Positions 1 through 7,966 of a stretch of 64,000 bases of DNA are shown here, piece by piece. Numbering within the stretch: the first letter of the stretch is position 1; each line of letters begins with the position of its first letter. The notes beneath the pieces were generated by a model that was not told where the DNA came from, ran no database searches, and saw only the letters and a list, made by a program, of their open reading frames with translations. The stretch covers positions 4,444,833-4,508,832 of the forward strand of contig NZ_CP023737.1 of the NCBI RefSeq assembly GCF_002752655.1, in the 5' to 3' direction. The translations under genes were made by a program, and so were the position numbers. The DNA comes from Methylosinus trichosporium OB3b (GTDB taxonomy: Bacteria; Pseudomonadota; Alphaproteobacteria; Rhizobiales; Beijerinckiaceae).

Positions 1-19
1 CGTTCTTTCACATCGTCCG

Positions 20-1054
20 TCAAGCCGCCTCCTCGATCGCCGCCTTGGCCGTGTAGTAGATTTCGAGGTCGTCCTCCAGCAGGAGCTCGATCTCGGGCAG
101 ACGGCGCAGCCGCGCCGCCAGCTCCTCGACTGCGGCAAAACGGGGAAGCGGCGACAGCGTACCGGCCGGTATCTGCAGCAACGCCTCGACCTCCTCGAGA
201 AAAGCGTCGGAGCGCTCGCGCAGCCCGACGACGGCGAAGCTGGCGAGCGCTGCGAGCGCCTTGGCGACACCGGTGCGCGGCGGCGGATCGTCGAGCGCCT
301 CGGAGGCGAGCTGACGCGTCAGCGGATTGGCGAGGATGGCGATCACATTCTTCTGCATCTGGTCGAAGGCGCGCCGCAGATTGCGGTCGTCGTCGTCGAT
401 CTGCTGCGCGAACTCGATCGCTGCGGCGAAGGAGAGCATGTCGCGCGGACCGAGCAGATCATCGCCGAATTTGGCGACATGCTTCAACGTCATCAACCGC
501 TCGGCGAGCTCGTAATAGGGATCGTGCAGCAGCGCGATGCAATCGAAACGATCGTGCAGAAAGGATTGATAGGCGGAGAAGGCGAGACGCCCGCTCAGAT
601 AGAGCGAAGCGGCGTTGCTGATGTTGAACACCTGCATCGCCGTCTCGCGGCCATGGCGCTCGACGCCCTTGTGAAAGAATTGGAACCGGTGCTCGACCTG
701 TTCGTCGAGGCGCCAGAGCGGGAACAAATGGGTCTCCAGCCGAAAGACGCATTTCTCGACCACCTGCGTCTTCTTGCGACGCCGGTAGATCACGATCCCC
801 GTGTCGACGTCGGTGAGCTCCAGAGTGTCGTTCTTGGCGATGTCGGGCACGATTCGGGCGTCGATCGTGAAACCGCAGCAGCCGGTCGCGTGCCGGCCGG
901 CGGTGACGAGGGCGGGCCGCTCGTCCTTGCACATGATCTCGGCGATCGGCTCGCCATTGCTGGTGATGCGCAGGCTCGGCGATTTGGTGAACTCGTCCGG
1001 AACGACATAGCCGACGATGCGATTGCCTCGGTCGGCTTCGATGTTGAACAGCAT
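20..1054 (-). CDS. Conserved protein of unknown function, 344 aa
   Basis: I do not recognise this family. The protein has no signal peptide and no membrane segment. Residues 1 to about 100 look beta-rich, with a CCGF motif near residue 59 and an RRRKK cluster near 92. The remainder is mainly helical and acidic, ending in a run of Glu/Leu/Asp. The Leu/Ala/Arg/Glu-rich composition and the low number of rare codons support real coding on this strand over the overlapping plus-strand frames. It is transcribed leftwards and its stop lies 20 bases from the window edge, so any downstream partner is not visible. The ATG at 1054 is the first in the frame; no strong ribosome binding site is seen. Confidence 0.7.
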   Translation of the reverse strand: MLFNIEADRGNRIVGYVVPDEFTKSPSLRITSNGEPIAEIMCKDERPALVTAGRHATGCCGFTIDARIVPDIAKNDTLELTDVDTGIVIYRRRKKTQVVEKCVFRLETHLFPLWRLDEQVEHRFQFFHKGVERHGRETAMQVFNISNAASLYLSGRLAFSAYQSFLHDRFDCIALLHDPYYELAERLMTLKHVAKFGDDLLGPRDMLSFAAAIEFAQQIDDDDRNLRRAFDQMQKNVIAILANPLTRQLASEALDDPPPRTGVAKALAALASFAVVGLRERSDAFLEEVEALLQIPAGTLSPLPRFAAVEELAARLRRLPEIELLLEDDLEIYYTAKAAIEEAA

Positions 1055-1379
1055 GAGCCCTGTCTCGCTCGCGTTCGTTCACTTCCCGCGCTCGCGCGGT
1101 GCGTGCTTGGCGGCGCGGCTGCGGAGGCGCGCGCATCGAGGGCGCTGTCTCGTCCCGAGAGGTTTCGAGCGCGCGACGAGCCGAGCGCTGCGCCCCGAAG
1201 CGGCGGACCCGCCCCCTGGCGACTCACTCTCTACATGATCATCCCCATCAGGGAAATGCTCACGCCGGCGCCGCCTCCAAGATGCCTCGATTTCGCCCGG
1301 CCTCGGCCATGCGCGGCGAATCGCGCCGAGCGAGCCTCATGCGCTCGCTCGGCGAATTTCGTTCGAGGGGAAATCGATG
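1055..1379. other. Gene-free gap
   Basis: This 325-base stretch lies upstream of the leftward gene ending at position 20 and downstream of another leftward gene. It presumably holds the promoter of the first gene. I see no convincing -35/-10 pair, hairpin or RNA gene in it. Confidence 0.4.
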
Positions 1380-1751
1380 CTATCGCCGGGCGCAGGCGCG
1401 CGGGACCTCGCCGCCGCCGCCGGCGCGACGACTCTTCTGATAAGCGACGATCTCGCGGAACACGGGCGAGCCGCGGTCGAAGCTCAGATCGGTGATCGGG
1501 GCGACCAGAACGCGGGAGCCCGCTTTCTGGTCGGCGAATTCGAGGTGGCAGAGCAGCCCCTGAGACTCGCCCGCGTCATAGACCTGGATCACTGTGCATC
1601 GGGACGCGCTTCCGTGCGCCTTGGCGACGATGCGTCCGCCCGCCCGGGCGCGCAGCGGCAGGTGGCGCCGCAGCAGAAAGAGGATCTGATCGCTGCGGCG
1701 AGGGGGGAGGGAATCTGTAAAAGAATCGCAATCGATTTCTGAATTTGCCAT
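1380..1751 (-). CDS. Small hypothetical protein, about 123 aa
   Basis: Function unknown. Starting from the internal Met (MANSEIDCDS) gives 123 residues with a basic, Arg-rich middle (LRRHLPLRARAGG) followed by a mixed segment that reads like a small beta-fold (CTVIQVYDAGESQGLLCHLEF). The C-terminus is Gly/Arg-rich. An upstream in-frame start at 1793 is possible, but the preceding residues look like leader sequence. No domain, signal peptide or membrane segment is seen. Codon composition is plausible for a gene, but similarity is unproven, so this could be a chance frame. Confidence 0.4.
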   Translation of the reverse strand: MANSEIDCDSFTDSLPPRRSDQILFLLRRHLPLRARAGGRIVAKAHGSASRCTVIQVYDAGESQGLLCHLEFADQKAGSRVLVAPITDLSFDRGSPVFREIVAYQKSRRAGGGGEVPRACARR

Positions 1752-1890
1752 CGCGCGACGACCTTCGTCGAAAAACGAGCCGTGGCGGAGCATAGCAACT
1801 GAAGGTCACATGAATGTCCCGTGATCGCAGAAAGGCAAAAAATCCCGAGCGGCGCCTCGTCGCGGGGAAGAGGCCTCCGCCGTCTCGGGC

Positions 1891-2145
1891 TCACCACCAG
1901 CCGCGATACCAGCCATAGCCCCGGGGGCCGCCCATATAAGGATAGCCGGACATAGAGCGCCGGTCGGCCGAACGGTCGAGATCGAGCTGGAGCAGGCATT
2001 TGGCGAAAGCGTCGCTGGCCGGGCGGAAGCCATAGGAGCGGCAGCGCGTTTCGTCCGCGGATCTCTGCTCGAGCTTGGAGGTGGTGTTGCAGCCGCCGGC
2101 CAGCAGGCCTGCCGCCAGAACGAAGACGAGTCTCGCGCGCGACAT
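1891..2145 (-). CDS. Small outer-membrane-type lipoprotein, 84 aa
   Basis: The N-terminus is a lipoprotein signal peptide: MSRARL, then a hydrophobic stretch and a lipobox LAGGC with the lipidated Cys at residue 19. The mature part has three further cysteines (residues 35, 50 and the lipid Cys aside), and the tail is Gly/Tyr/Trp-rich (MGGPRGYGWYRGWW). This size and layout match small orphan lipoproteins that are common in Hyphomicrobiales and have no assigned role. It is transcribed divergently from phaR with about 275 bases between the two start codons, which must carry both promoters. The residue after the lipid Cys is Asn, compatible with outer-membrane sorting. Confidence 0.65.
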   Translation of the reverse strand: MSRARLVFVLAAGLLAGGCNTTSKLEQRSADETRCRSYGFRPASDAFAKCLLQLDLDRSADRRSMSGYPYMGGPRGYGWYRGWW

Positions 2146-2421
2146 GGTCGGTTCTCTCCGAGAGCGCCGATCGAAGCGGCGCCGTGTCTATGATAGACGA
2201 GGTCGAGACAAGAGAAAGAACCAATTTTCCACGATGTTGTTGCCCGAGGCGCCCGATTACGATTATCGTTCTGGTGATGACGCCGGCGAAGCTCGGCCGG
2301 CCGGTCGGATCGAGAGGATGCTTTGCTGCGAACGGCGAAAGATGGAAGAGGGCCGGTGACGCGCGAGCGCGCGGACGGGCCGGCGTCGCGCGAGGCGCCG
2401 CGTCGAGGAGGCGACGACCCG

Positions 2422-3039
2422 ATGGCAGCGACCGAGAAAAAACCGACGACGATCAAGAAATACGCCAACCGGCGTCTCTACGACACCGGGACGAGCACTT
2501 ATGTGACGCTCGAGGATCTTGCCGCAATGGTCAAGCGCGGCGAGGATTTCACCGTCTGCGACGCCAAGACCGGCGAGGACATCACGCGGCCCGTCCTCAC
2601 CCAGATCATCTTCGAGCAGGAGGGCAAGGACGGGCAGAGCCTGCTGCCGATCGCCTTCCTGCGCCAGCTGATCCGCTTCTACGGCGATTCGATGCAGATG
2701 CTGGTGCCGAGCTATCTCGAGTTCAGCATCGACCGTCTGACCCGCGACCAGCAGAAGTTCCGCGATCAGGTCTCCCAGGCGCTCGAAGGCGCCCCCTTCG
2801 GCGAGCCGACGCGTCAGGCCTTTCAATCGATGGAGGAGCAGGCGCGCAAGAACATGGCTGTGTTCCGCCAGGCGTTGGCCATGTTCAATCCCTTCGGCGT
2901 GCCGGGCGAATCGCCGGCCGTTCCGGCCGAGCCCGCAGCCTCGGACGCCGCGCCGCGCGCCGATCTCGACGACATGAAGCGCCAGCTCGAGGAATTGAAC
3001 AAGCGGATCGATCTGCTGTCGGGCAAGAGCGCCGGCTGA
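2422..3039 (+). CDS. phaR: Polyhydroxyalkanoate synthesis regulator PhaR
   Basis: PhaR is a DNA-binding repressor of phasin and PHA-granule genes that also senses PHB. The N-terminal DNA-binding domain motif KKYANRRLYDT sits at residues 12-22 and is followed by the PHB-accumulation regulatory domain (TRPVLTQIIFEQE, then SLLPIAFLRQLIRFYG). Residues 160-185 are Ala/Pro-rich, and the last 20 residues form a short coiled coil (DDMKRQLEELNKRIDLL). I chose the ATG at 2422 because GAGGAGG lies about 10 bases upstream and the protein then begins MAATEKKP, typical of the family; upstream in-frame Met codons lack homologous sequence. No PHA synthase or thiolase gene is adjacent, so this copy is unlinked from the biosynthetic genes. 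Confidence 0.93.
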   Translation: MAATEKKPTTIKKYANRRLYDTGTSTYVTLEDLAAMVKRGEDFTVCDAKTGEDITRPVLTQIIFEQEGKDGQSLLPIAFLRQLIRFYGDSMQMLVPSYLEFSIDRLTRDQQKFRDQVSQALEGAPFGEPTRQAFQSMEEQARKNMAVFRQALAMFNPFGVPGESPAVPAEPAASDAAPRADLDDMKRQLEELNKRIDLLSGKSAG

Positions 3040-3143
3040 GCCGGCCGGCTGCCGAATCGAATGAAGTGACGGGTCGCGAGGTGCGAGCAGGGCGATCGGG
3101 TGAAGGATAAAATCCCATCACCCTCGTCCTGAGACCTGGAGAA

Positions 3144-3167
3144 GCGAGTCTTCAGGCTCGCTCGTCC
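3144..3167. repeat. Short palindromic repeat, family 2
   Basis: GCGAGTCTTCAGGCTCGC is an imperfect hairpin between the convergent phaR and GGDEF/EAL genes. Related copies occur at about 25851-25870, 44609-44670 and 52026-52043. It may act as a two-way terminator here. Confidence 0.4.
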
Positions 3168-4985
3168 TCACGCGCTCGCTGCGGCCGCTTGCGGGGGAGC
3201 GAAGGCCGCCGGCGCCGTTTCGGCCACGCCGAAATAGGAGCCCTGGAAATAGTCGACGCCCCATTCGCGCAGCAGCGCGGCCGTCGCTTCGTCCTCGACC
3301 CATTCGGCGACGATCTCCAGCCCGAGATGGCGTGCGAGATCGGTCAGCGTGCGCACGAAGAAGCGGTCGTCGGCCGATTTCGAGATGTTGCGCACGAAGG
3401 CGCCGTCGATCTTCACGAGATCGAAGTCGAGCTGCCGCAGATTGCGGAACGAGGTGTGGCCGGCGCCGAAATCATCCATCGCCAGCTTGATGCCGAGCGA
3501 TTTGCAGGCGGCGATCAGCCGGCGCGTCGTGTCGAAATCCTCGATCATCGTGCTTTCGGTCATCTCGATGGTGAGGCGCTTGGCGACTCCCGGATAGACA
3601 TTGGTGGCGCTCGCCAGCCACGCCGGCCATTCGGGATCGTTGAGCGTCGCGATCGAGGCGTTGACCGAGACGCGCAGATCGGGCTCCTCGGCGAGCCGCG
3701 CCAGGGCGAGCTCGAGCACGCGCTGGTCGAGCAGGCGGACGAGGCCCGATTTCTCGGCGACCGGCAGAATATCGCCCGGACAGACGATCGAGCCGTCGGC
3801 GAGGCGCACGCGCAGCAGCGCTTCATAGAAGGCGATGGCGCCGGTCTTCGCCGAGACGATCGGCTGAAAGGCGAGCTCCACCCGCCGCTCGTTGAGCGCG
3901 GAGACGACGCTGTCGGCGACATGCAGCGCATGCAGACGGCCGATGTCGCGATCGAGCGAGGAGGCGTAGGCGACGAAGCGCGCGCCATTGCGCTGGCGGG
4001 CGGCGTCGAGCGCCTCCTCGGCGTGCTGGAACAGAATTTCCGGCGTGCGGCCGTCGCGCGGCGCGACCACGGCGCCCATCCGCGCCGTCGCGGGAATGGC
4101 GCCGACCTGGGTCTCGAAGGGAGCCTGGCTGATCACCTCGATGAGGCGCATGCCGGTGGCCTTCGCCTGCTCGGCCTCGCAATTGTCGAGCAGCACGGCG
4201 AATTTATTGCCGGCGTAGCGGGACACGAGATCATTGACGCGCAGATTGGCGCGCAGCCGCGCGGCGAGGCGGACGATGATCTCGTCGCCCGCGTCATAGC
4301 CGTAGGTGCGATTGAGCGCGAACAGATTTTCGATGGCCACCAGCAGCACGGCGAAAGGCTTGCGCGCCTTCTCCGGCTGGCCGAGCAGGCGCTGGGCGTG
4401 ATCGGCGAGCTGCACGCGGGTCACGGTGCCGGTCAGCGCGTCGATCTGCGCGCGCCGTTTCATTTCGCCCTCGAGCTCCTTGCGCTCGGTGATGACGCGC
4501 ACGAGGCCATGGACGCGATGCGGGCGGCCGTCGCGGCCGGCGAACCAGCGCCCGCAATCCTCGACCCAGATCAAGGGACCGCCGCCGGTCTCTCGCGCCG
4601 GCGCGAGAGAATAGACGGCGCGGAAGGGCGCGCCTTCGCCTTCGTCCGTCGCGGTCGAGTTCATCACGGCCTCGTAGCGCGAGGCGGCGCTCTCGGCGCC
4701 GAGCCGTTCGCCATAGGCGCGGCCCGTGGAAAGCTCGCCGCGGGCGACGGCGCCGAGCGTCTCGGCGAGATTGTCGCCCCACAACAGGCGATCGGTGGCT
4801 ATGTCCCAATCATAGAGGACGGCGCCGATCGAAGGCAGCACGATCGCAGGGTCGGGGCCGAACGGGGCGGGGGCGCCGCCGTTCGAGACGGGAGAAGGGG
4901 CTTTCTCTTCGAGCCCTGCGGAAGCGGCCTTGTCGGCGAGGTGTCGCAACTGCATCGTCTGTCCCGGGCATGCGTTCAACCGCAT
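3168..4985 (-). CDS. PAS-GGDEF-EAL protein, probable c-di-GMP phosphodiesterase with degenerate GGDEF
   Basis: A 605-residue protein with a PAS-like sensory domain (about residues 50-180), a GGDEF domain (about 180-340) and an EAL domain (about 355-600). The GGDEF signature reads AGNKF (context SRYAGNKFAVLLD), so diguanylate cyclase activity is probably lost; such domains often serve as GTP-binding regulators. The EAL domain keeps EALLR, the DDFGAGHTSF metal loop and KIDGAF, so c-di-GMP hydrolysis is plausible. No membrane segment is seen, suggesting a cytoplasmic protein. The start is uncertain: ATG at 4985 or at 4955 (MQLRHLADK). It converges on phaR. Confidence 0.9.
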   Translation of the reverse strand: MRLNACPGQTMQLRHLADKAASAGLEEKAPSPVSNGGAPAPFGPDPAIVLPSIGAVLYDWDIATDRLLWGDNLAETLGAVARGELSTGRAYGERLGAESAASRYEAVMNSTATDEGEGAPFRAVYSLAPARETGGGPLIWVEDCGRWFAGRDGRPHRVHGLVRVITERKELEGEMKRRAQIDALTGTVTRVQLADHAQRLLGQPEKARKPFAVLLVAIENLFALNRTYGYDAGDEIIVRLAARLRANLRVNDLVSRYAGNKFAVLLDNCEAEQAKATGMRLIEVISQAPFETQVGAIPATARMGAVVAPRDGRTPEILFQHAEEALDAARQRNGARFVAYASSLDRDIGRLHALHVADSVVSALNERRVELAFQPIVSAKTGAIAFYEALLRVRLADGSIVCPGDILPVAEKSGLVRLLDQRVLELALARLAEEPDLRVSVNASIATLNDPEWPAWLASATNVYPGVAKRLTIEMTESTMIEDFDTTRRLIAACKSLGIKLAMDDFGAGHTSFRNLRQLDFDLVKIDGAFVRNISKSADDRFFVRTLTDLARHLGLEIVAEWVEDEATAALLREWGVDYFQGSYFGVAETAPAAFAPPQAAAASA

Positions 4986-5034
4986 CTTTGATCATGGCGC
5001 CCGAAAGTAAACGCGCGGTTGCGGCGAACGCAGC

Positions 5035-5493
5035 TCAGGCCCCGCTTTCTTCTGTCGGCGGCGCCCAGCCGGGCGCGGCGAGCTCGAAAGCGGAGAATTC
5101 GAAGCCCGGCGCGACGGTGCAGCCGACCAGGGTCCAGCCGCCGAGGCTCGCGGCGCTCTGCCAGGCGCCGGCGGGCACGATGATTTGCGGACGTTGGCCC
5201 GCCGGGAGGTCCGGCCCGAGCACGCCGCGCGTCGCGGCCCCGGCCATGGCGATGTCGAGCGCGAGCGGAGCGCCGGCGTAATAGTGCCAGATCTCGGCCG
5301 CGTCGACGCGATGCCAGGCCGAGACTTCGCCGGCGCCGAGCAGGAAATAGATGGCGGTGGAGGCGGCGCGGCGGCCCTCGACCGCGCGCGCGTCGCGGAA
5401 GGTCTCGCGATAGAAGCCGCCCTCAGGATGGGGAGACAGATCCAGCAGACGCACGATCTCGGCGGCCGTGAGACCCGATAGGGGATTGGTCAT
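5035..5493 (-). CDS. Cupin superfamily protein (DUF985)
   Basis: The 152-residue protein begins LSPHPEGGFYRETF, the hallmark of the DUF985 cupin family (yeast YML079w-like), and continues with AIYFLLGAGEVSAWHRVDAAEIWHYY, the strand-rich cupin core. Members fold as a beta-barrel that binds small ligands; the biological substrate is not settled. Its start codon overlaps the stop of gloB by four bases (5490-5493), so the two are translationally coupled in one operon. The C-terminus is Pro/Ala-rich. The family assignment is firm; the function is not. Confidence 0.88.
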   Translation of the reverse strand: MTNPLSGLTAAEIVRLLDLSPHPEGGFYRETFRDARAVEGRRAASTAIYFLLGAGEVSAWHRVDAAEIWHYYAGAPLALDIAMAGAATRGVLGPDLPAGQRPQIIVPAGAWQSAASLGGWTLVGCTVAPGFEFSAFELAAPGWAPPTEESGA

Positions 5494-6263
5494 CGGAAGA
5501 CGTTCTTTCGCTCGCGGAGCGCTGCGAAGACGCGCTCGGGCGGCGCTTGCTCCATTCCGGTCGCCCGTCGCAGCCCGGGATCGTCGGCGCGCAGGAACGG
5601 ATTGGTCGCGAGTTCCTGCGCGATGGTCGTCGGCAGCGTCGCCGCCCCGGCGCGCCGCAACGTCTCCACCTCTCGCACGCGCTCGGCGAGCCGCGGATTT
5701 GCGGGATCGACGGTCAGCGCGAAACGGGCGTTGGCTTCTGTATATTCATGGCCGCAATAGACGCGTGTTCGCGGCGGCAGAGCGGCGATCTTCGCGAGCG
5801 AGGCGTGCATCACCTGCATCGGCGTCTCGAACACGCGGCCGCAGCCGAGAGAGAACAGCACGTCGCCCACGAACAGAATATCGTCGTCCGCGAAATGATA
5901 GAGGATATGCCCGGTGGTGTGGCCGGGCGCCTCGATGACGCGCGCCCGCGCCGCGCCCACAGTCACCACATCGCCCTCGCCGACGGGCAGATCGACCCCG
6001 CCGATGCGGCCGAGATCCTTGCGCGGGCCGACGACGCGCGCGTTCGGATAGCGCGCCTTCAGCCCGGCGACGCCCTGGATATGGTCGGCATGGTGATGGG
6101 TGAGCAGAATATCGGTGAGCGTCCAGCCGAGGCGGTCGAGCTCGGCGGCGATCGCCGCGGCGTCCGGCGCGTCGATGGAGGCGACGGCGCACGTCGCCGC
6201 ATCGCGCAGCAGGAGCCCGAAATTATCCGTGAGGCAGGTGAACTGGCGGATTTCCACGCCCAT
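5490..6263 (-). CDS. gloB: Hydroxyacylglutathione hydrolase (glyoxalase II)
   Basis: Glyoxalase II hydrolyses S-D-lactoylglutathione to D-lactate and glutathione, completing methylglyoxal detoxification in the cytoplasm. The metallo-beta-lactamase signature THHHADH lies at residues 55-61, and further metal ligands appear in EAPGHTTGH and VGDVLFSLGCGRVFE. The C-terminal substrate-binding domain includes YCGHEYTEANARFA and the ERKNVFR end typical of GloB. The length of 257 aa is normal. It lies upstream of and overlaps the DUF985 cupin gene, and is divergent from a methyltransferase gene, a pairing often seen in alphaproteobacteria. Confidence 0.95.
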   Translation of the reverse strand: MGVEIRQFTCLTDNFGLLLRDAATCAVASIDAPDAAAIAAELDRLGWTLTDILLTHHHADHIQGVAGLKARYPNARVVGPRKDLGRIGGVDLPVGEGDVVTVGAARARVIEAPGHTTGHILYHFADDDILFVGDVLFSLGCGRVFETPMQVMHASLAKIAALPPRTRVYCGHEYTEANARFALTVDPANPRLAERVREVETLRRAGAATLPTTIAQELATNPFLRADDPGLRRATGMEQAPPERVFAALRERKNVFR

Positions 6264-6334
6264 GCGGAGTCCCCTGGTCGATCATGAGCGCGGCGCGTCT
6301 TGCGCCGCTGCGCCGATCTTGCCAAATATCAGAT

Positions 6335-7072
6335 ATGGCCCTCGACGTCGTCGATTTACGGAATTTTTACGCCTCGCCTCTCGGCCAGGTGGCGCGGCGG
6401 CTGGTCGGCCGCGTGCTGCGCGCGCAATGGGAGGACCATGCGGCGCTGCGCGTGCTCGGCGTCGGCTACGCCACGCCCTATCTCGTCGATTTCCAGGCGC
6501 GGGCGCAGCGTGTGCTGGCCTTCATGCCGGCCGCGCAGGGGGTGGTGCATTGGCCGCCGGGCGCCCGTTCCGCCTCGGCGCTGGTCGAAGCCTCGATGAT
6601 GCCGCTGCCCGATTCCAGCATCGACCGCATTCTGGTCGTCCATGCGCTCGAGGTCGGCGAGAATCCGCGCGACATTCTGGAGGAGATCTGGCGTGTCCTG
6701 GCGCCGGGCGGGCGCGTCGTCATCATCGTGCCGAGCCGTTCCGGCCTCTGGGCGCGCGTCGACACGACGCCTTTCGGCCATGGCCATCCCTATTCGCGCG
6801 GACAATTGCAGGCGCTGCTGCAGGAGACGTTGTTTCTGCCGGTGTTCTGGGGCGAGGCGCTCTATGTGCCGCCCTTCGGCCGCGCCTCGCTGCTGCGCTC
6901 GGCGCCGGCCTTCGAGCGCATCGCCGGGCGCTTCTCGCTGCCGGGGGCGGGCGTGCATGTGGTGGAGGCGACCAAGCAGCTCTACAGGCCGGCGAGCCAG
7001 CGTCGCGCCGTCCGCCGGGCGCTGCAGCCGATCGAGGTGCTGGCGCCGGCGGCCGGAGTCGGCGCCGGGTGA
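6335..7072 (+). CDS. Class I SAM-dependent methyltransferase, 245 aa
   Basis: A Rossmann-type methyltransferase of the group usually found divergent from gloB in alphaproteobacteria. Visible motifs are VLGVGYATPYL (SAM-binding glycine loop, about residues 39-50), the acidic region PLPDSSIDRILVVHALEV and EEIWRVLAPGGRVVIIVPSR (motif III/post-III). The substrate is unknown. The ATG at 6335 gives MALDVVDLRNFYAS, the usual family start; an upstream ATG at 6284 would add 17 unrelated residues. The gene ends directly before a strong terminator hairpin. Confidence 0.88.
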   Translation: MALDVVDLRNFYASPLGQVARRLVGRVLRAQWEDHAALRVLGVGYATPYLVDFQARAQRVLAFMPAAQGVVHWPPGARSASALVEASMMPLPDSSIDRILVVHALEVGENPRDILEEIWRVLAPGGRVVIIVPSRSGLWARVDTTPFGHGHPYSRGQLQALLQETLFLPVFWGEALYVPPFGRASLLRSAPAFERIAGRFSLPGAGVHVVEATKQLYRPASQRRAVRRALQPIEVLAPAAGVGAG

Positions 7073-7124
7073 AGCCGGCCCGGTTTCCGATCTTATTGGA
7101 TCGGAAACCGGGCCGGCTTTTTTT
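7073..7124 (+). terminator. Strong Rho-independent terminator
   Basis: A perfect 20-base-pair stem (arms 7073-7092 and 7099-7118, left arm AGCCGGCCCGGTTTCCGATC) closes a six-base loop TTATTG and is followed by a run of seven T. It begins at the base after the methyltransferase stop codon. It points rightward, although the stem could also help stop leftward transcription. Confidence 0.93.
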
Positions 7125-7125
7125 G

Positions 7126-7176
7126 GAGCGAATTCTGATCGATCGAACGATTTCGTTCGATCGGAAAGCGCTCTAG
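7126..7176. repeat. Dispersed palindromic repeat, family 1 (copy 1)
   Basis: Reads GAGCGAATTCTGATCGATCG, then an inverted GAACGA/TCGTTC core and GGAAAGCGCTCTAG. The same unit recurs at about 24161, 34213, 45194, 56164 and 57774. The final CTA (7173-7175) is the complement of the TAG stop codon of the leftward esterase gene, so the repeat covers the end of that gene. Confidence 0.85.
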
Positions 7177-7868
7177 CGCGGCGCCGCGCCCTTGCCGAAA
7201 TCGACGGGCAGGCCGAAGCTTCGCGCCAGGAACAGCCCTCCGTGCAGCAGACCGCCATTGTCGATGCCATGGCCGAGCCCGGGCGATAAATGCCATTGCG
7301 TCGGGATTTCGGCCTTGCCCAGAGCATTGGCCGAGAGAAACAGCGCGTCGGCAGGGATGAGCTCGTCCTCCTCGCCATGGACGAGCAGGATCGGCGGCGG
7401 CTTGGTCCCGAATTGCGGACCGATGTCCGGCGGCTCGCTGCCCGTCACCAGCACGCCGGAATAGCCGAGGATGGCCGCCGGCGGCGTGGCGAGGCGCAGC
7501 CCGACATGCAGCGCCAGCATGGTCCCCTGGCTGAAGCCGACCAGCGCCAAACGGCTCGCGTCGAGCTCGTGGCGGGCCAGCTCCTGCGTCAGAAATTCGG
7601 TGAGCAGCGGCCGCGTCGCCACGACGCCGCGCCAGCGCTCGCCGGGGTCGCGCATGGTGAGCGGAAACCATTGCCGGCCGGCGGGCGACAGAGCGCAGCG
7701 CTCCGGCGCATGCGGCGAGACGAAGGCCGCCTGGGGCAGGAAGGAGCGCCATTGCCGGCCGATCTCGATGAGGTCGTTGCCGTCGGCGCCATAGCCGTGC
7801 AGGAACACGACGAGCTGCTCGGCCTTGCCGGACCGGGGCTGAATGCGGGGGCCGTCGAGTTGCGTCAT
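7173..7868 (-). CDS. Carboxylesterase/phospholipase family serine hydrolase
   Basis: An alpha/beta hydrolase of the phospholipase/carboxylesterase (YpfH/acyl-protein thioesterase-like) family that hydrolyses short-chain esters in the cytoplasm. The catalytic triad is visible: nucleophile Ser113 in GFSQG, Asp168 in HGEEDELIP and His200 in GLGHGID. The oxyanion region is FLHGYGADG at residues 22-30. Length is 231 aa, normal for the family, with no signal peptide. The TAG stop codon lies inside a family 1 palindromic repeat. The gene converges on the methyltransferase gene across the terminator at 7073-7124. Confidence 0.92.
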   Translation of the reverse strand: MTQLDGPRIQPRSGKAEQLVVFLHGYGADGNDLIEIGRQWRSFLPQAAFVSPHAPERCALSPAGRQWFPLTMRDPGERWRGVVATRPLLTEFLTQELARHELDASRLALVGFSQGTMLALHVGLRLATPPAAILGYSGVLVTGSEPPDIGPQFGTKPPPILLVHGEEDELIPADALFLSANALGKAEIPTQWHLSPGLGHGIDNGGLLHGGLFLARSFGLPVDFGKGAAPR

Positions 7869-7966
7869 CTGCGGGTCTCGCTTCGCTTAACGGACGGCGG
7901 CGCGGCCATCGCTCGCCCGAGATAGAGCAAGACCCGCGCCGTTTGCAAGCGGCGGGGGCGTCTCAG

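Noticed and set aside
3189..4991. A 600-codon plus-strand frame
   Set aside because: It runs opposite to the GGDEF/EAL gene, whose motifs are clear; the plus-strand product has no recognisable family.
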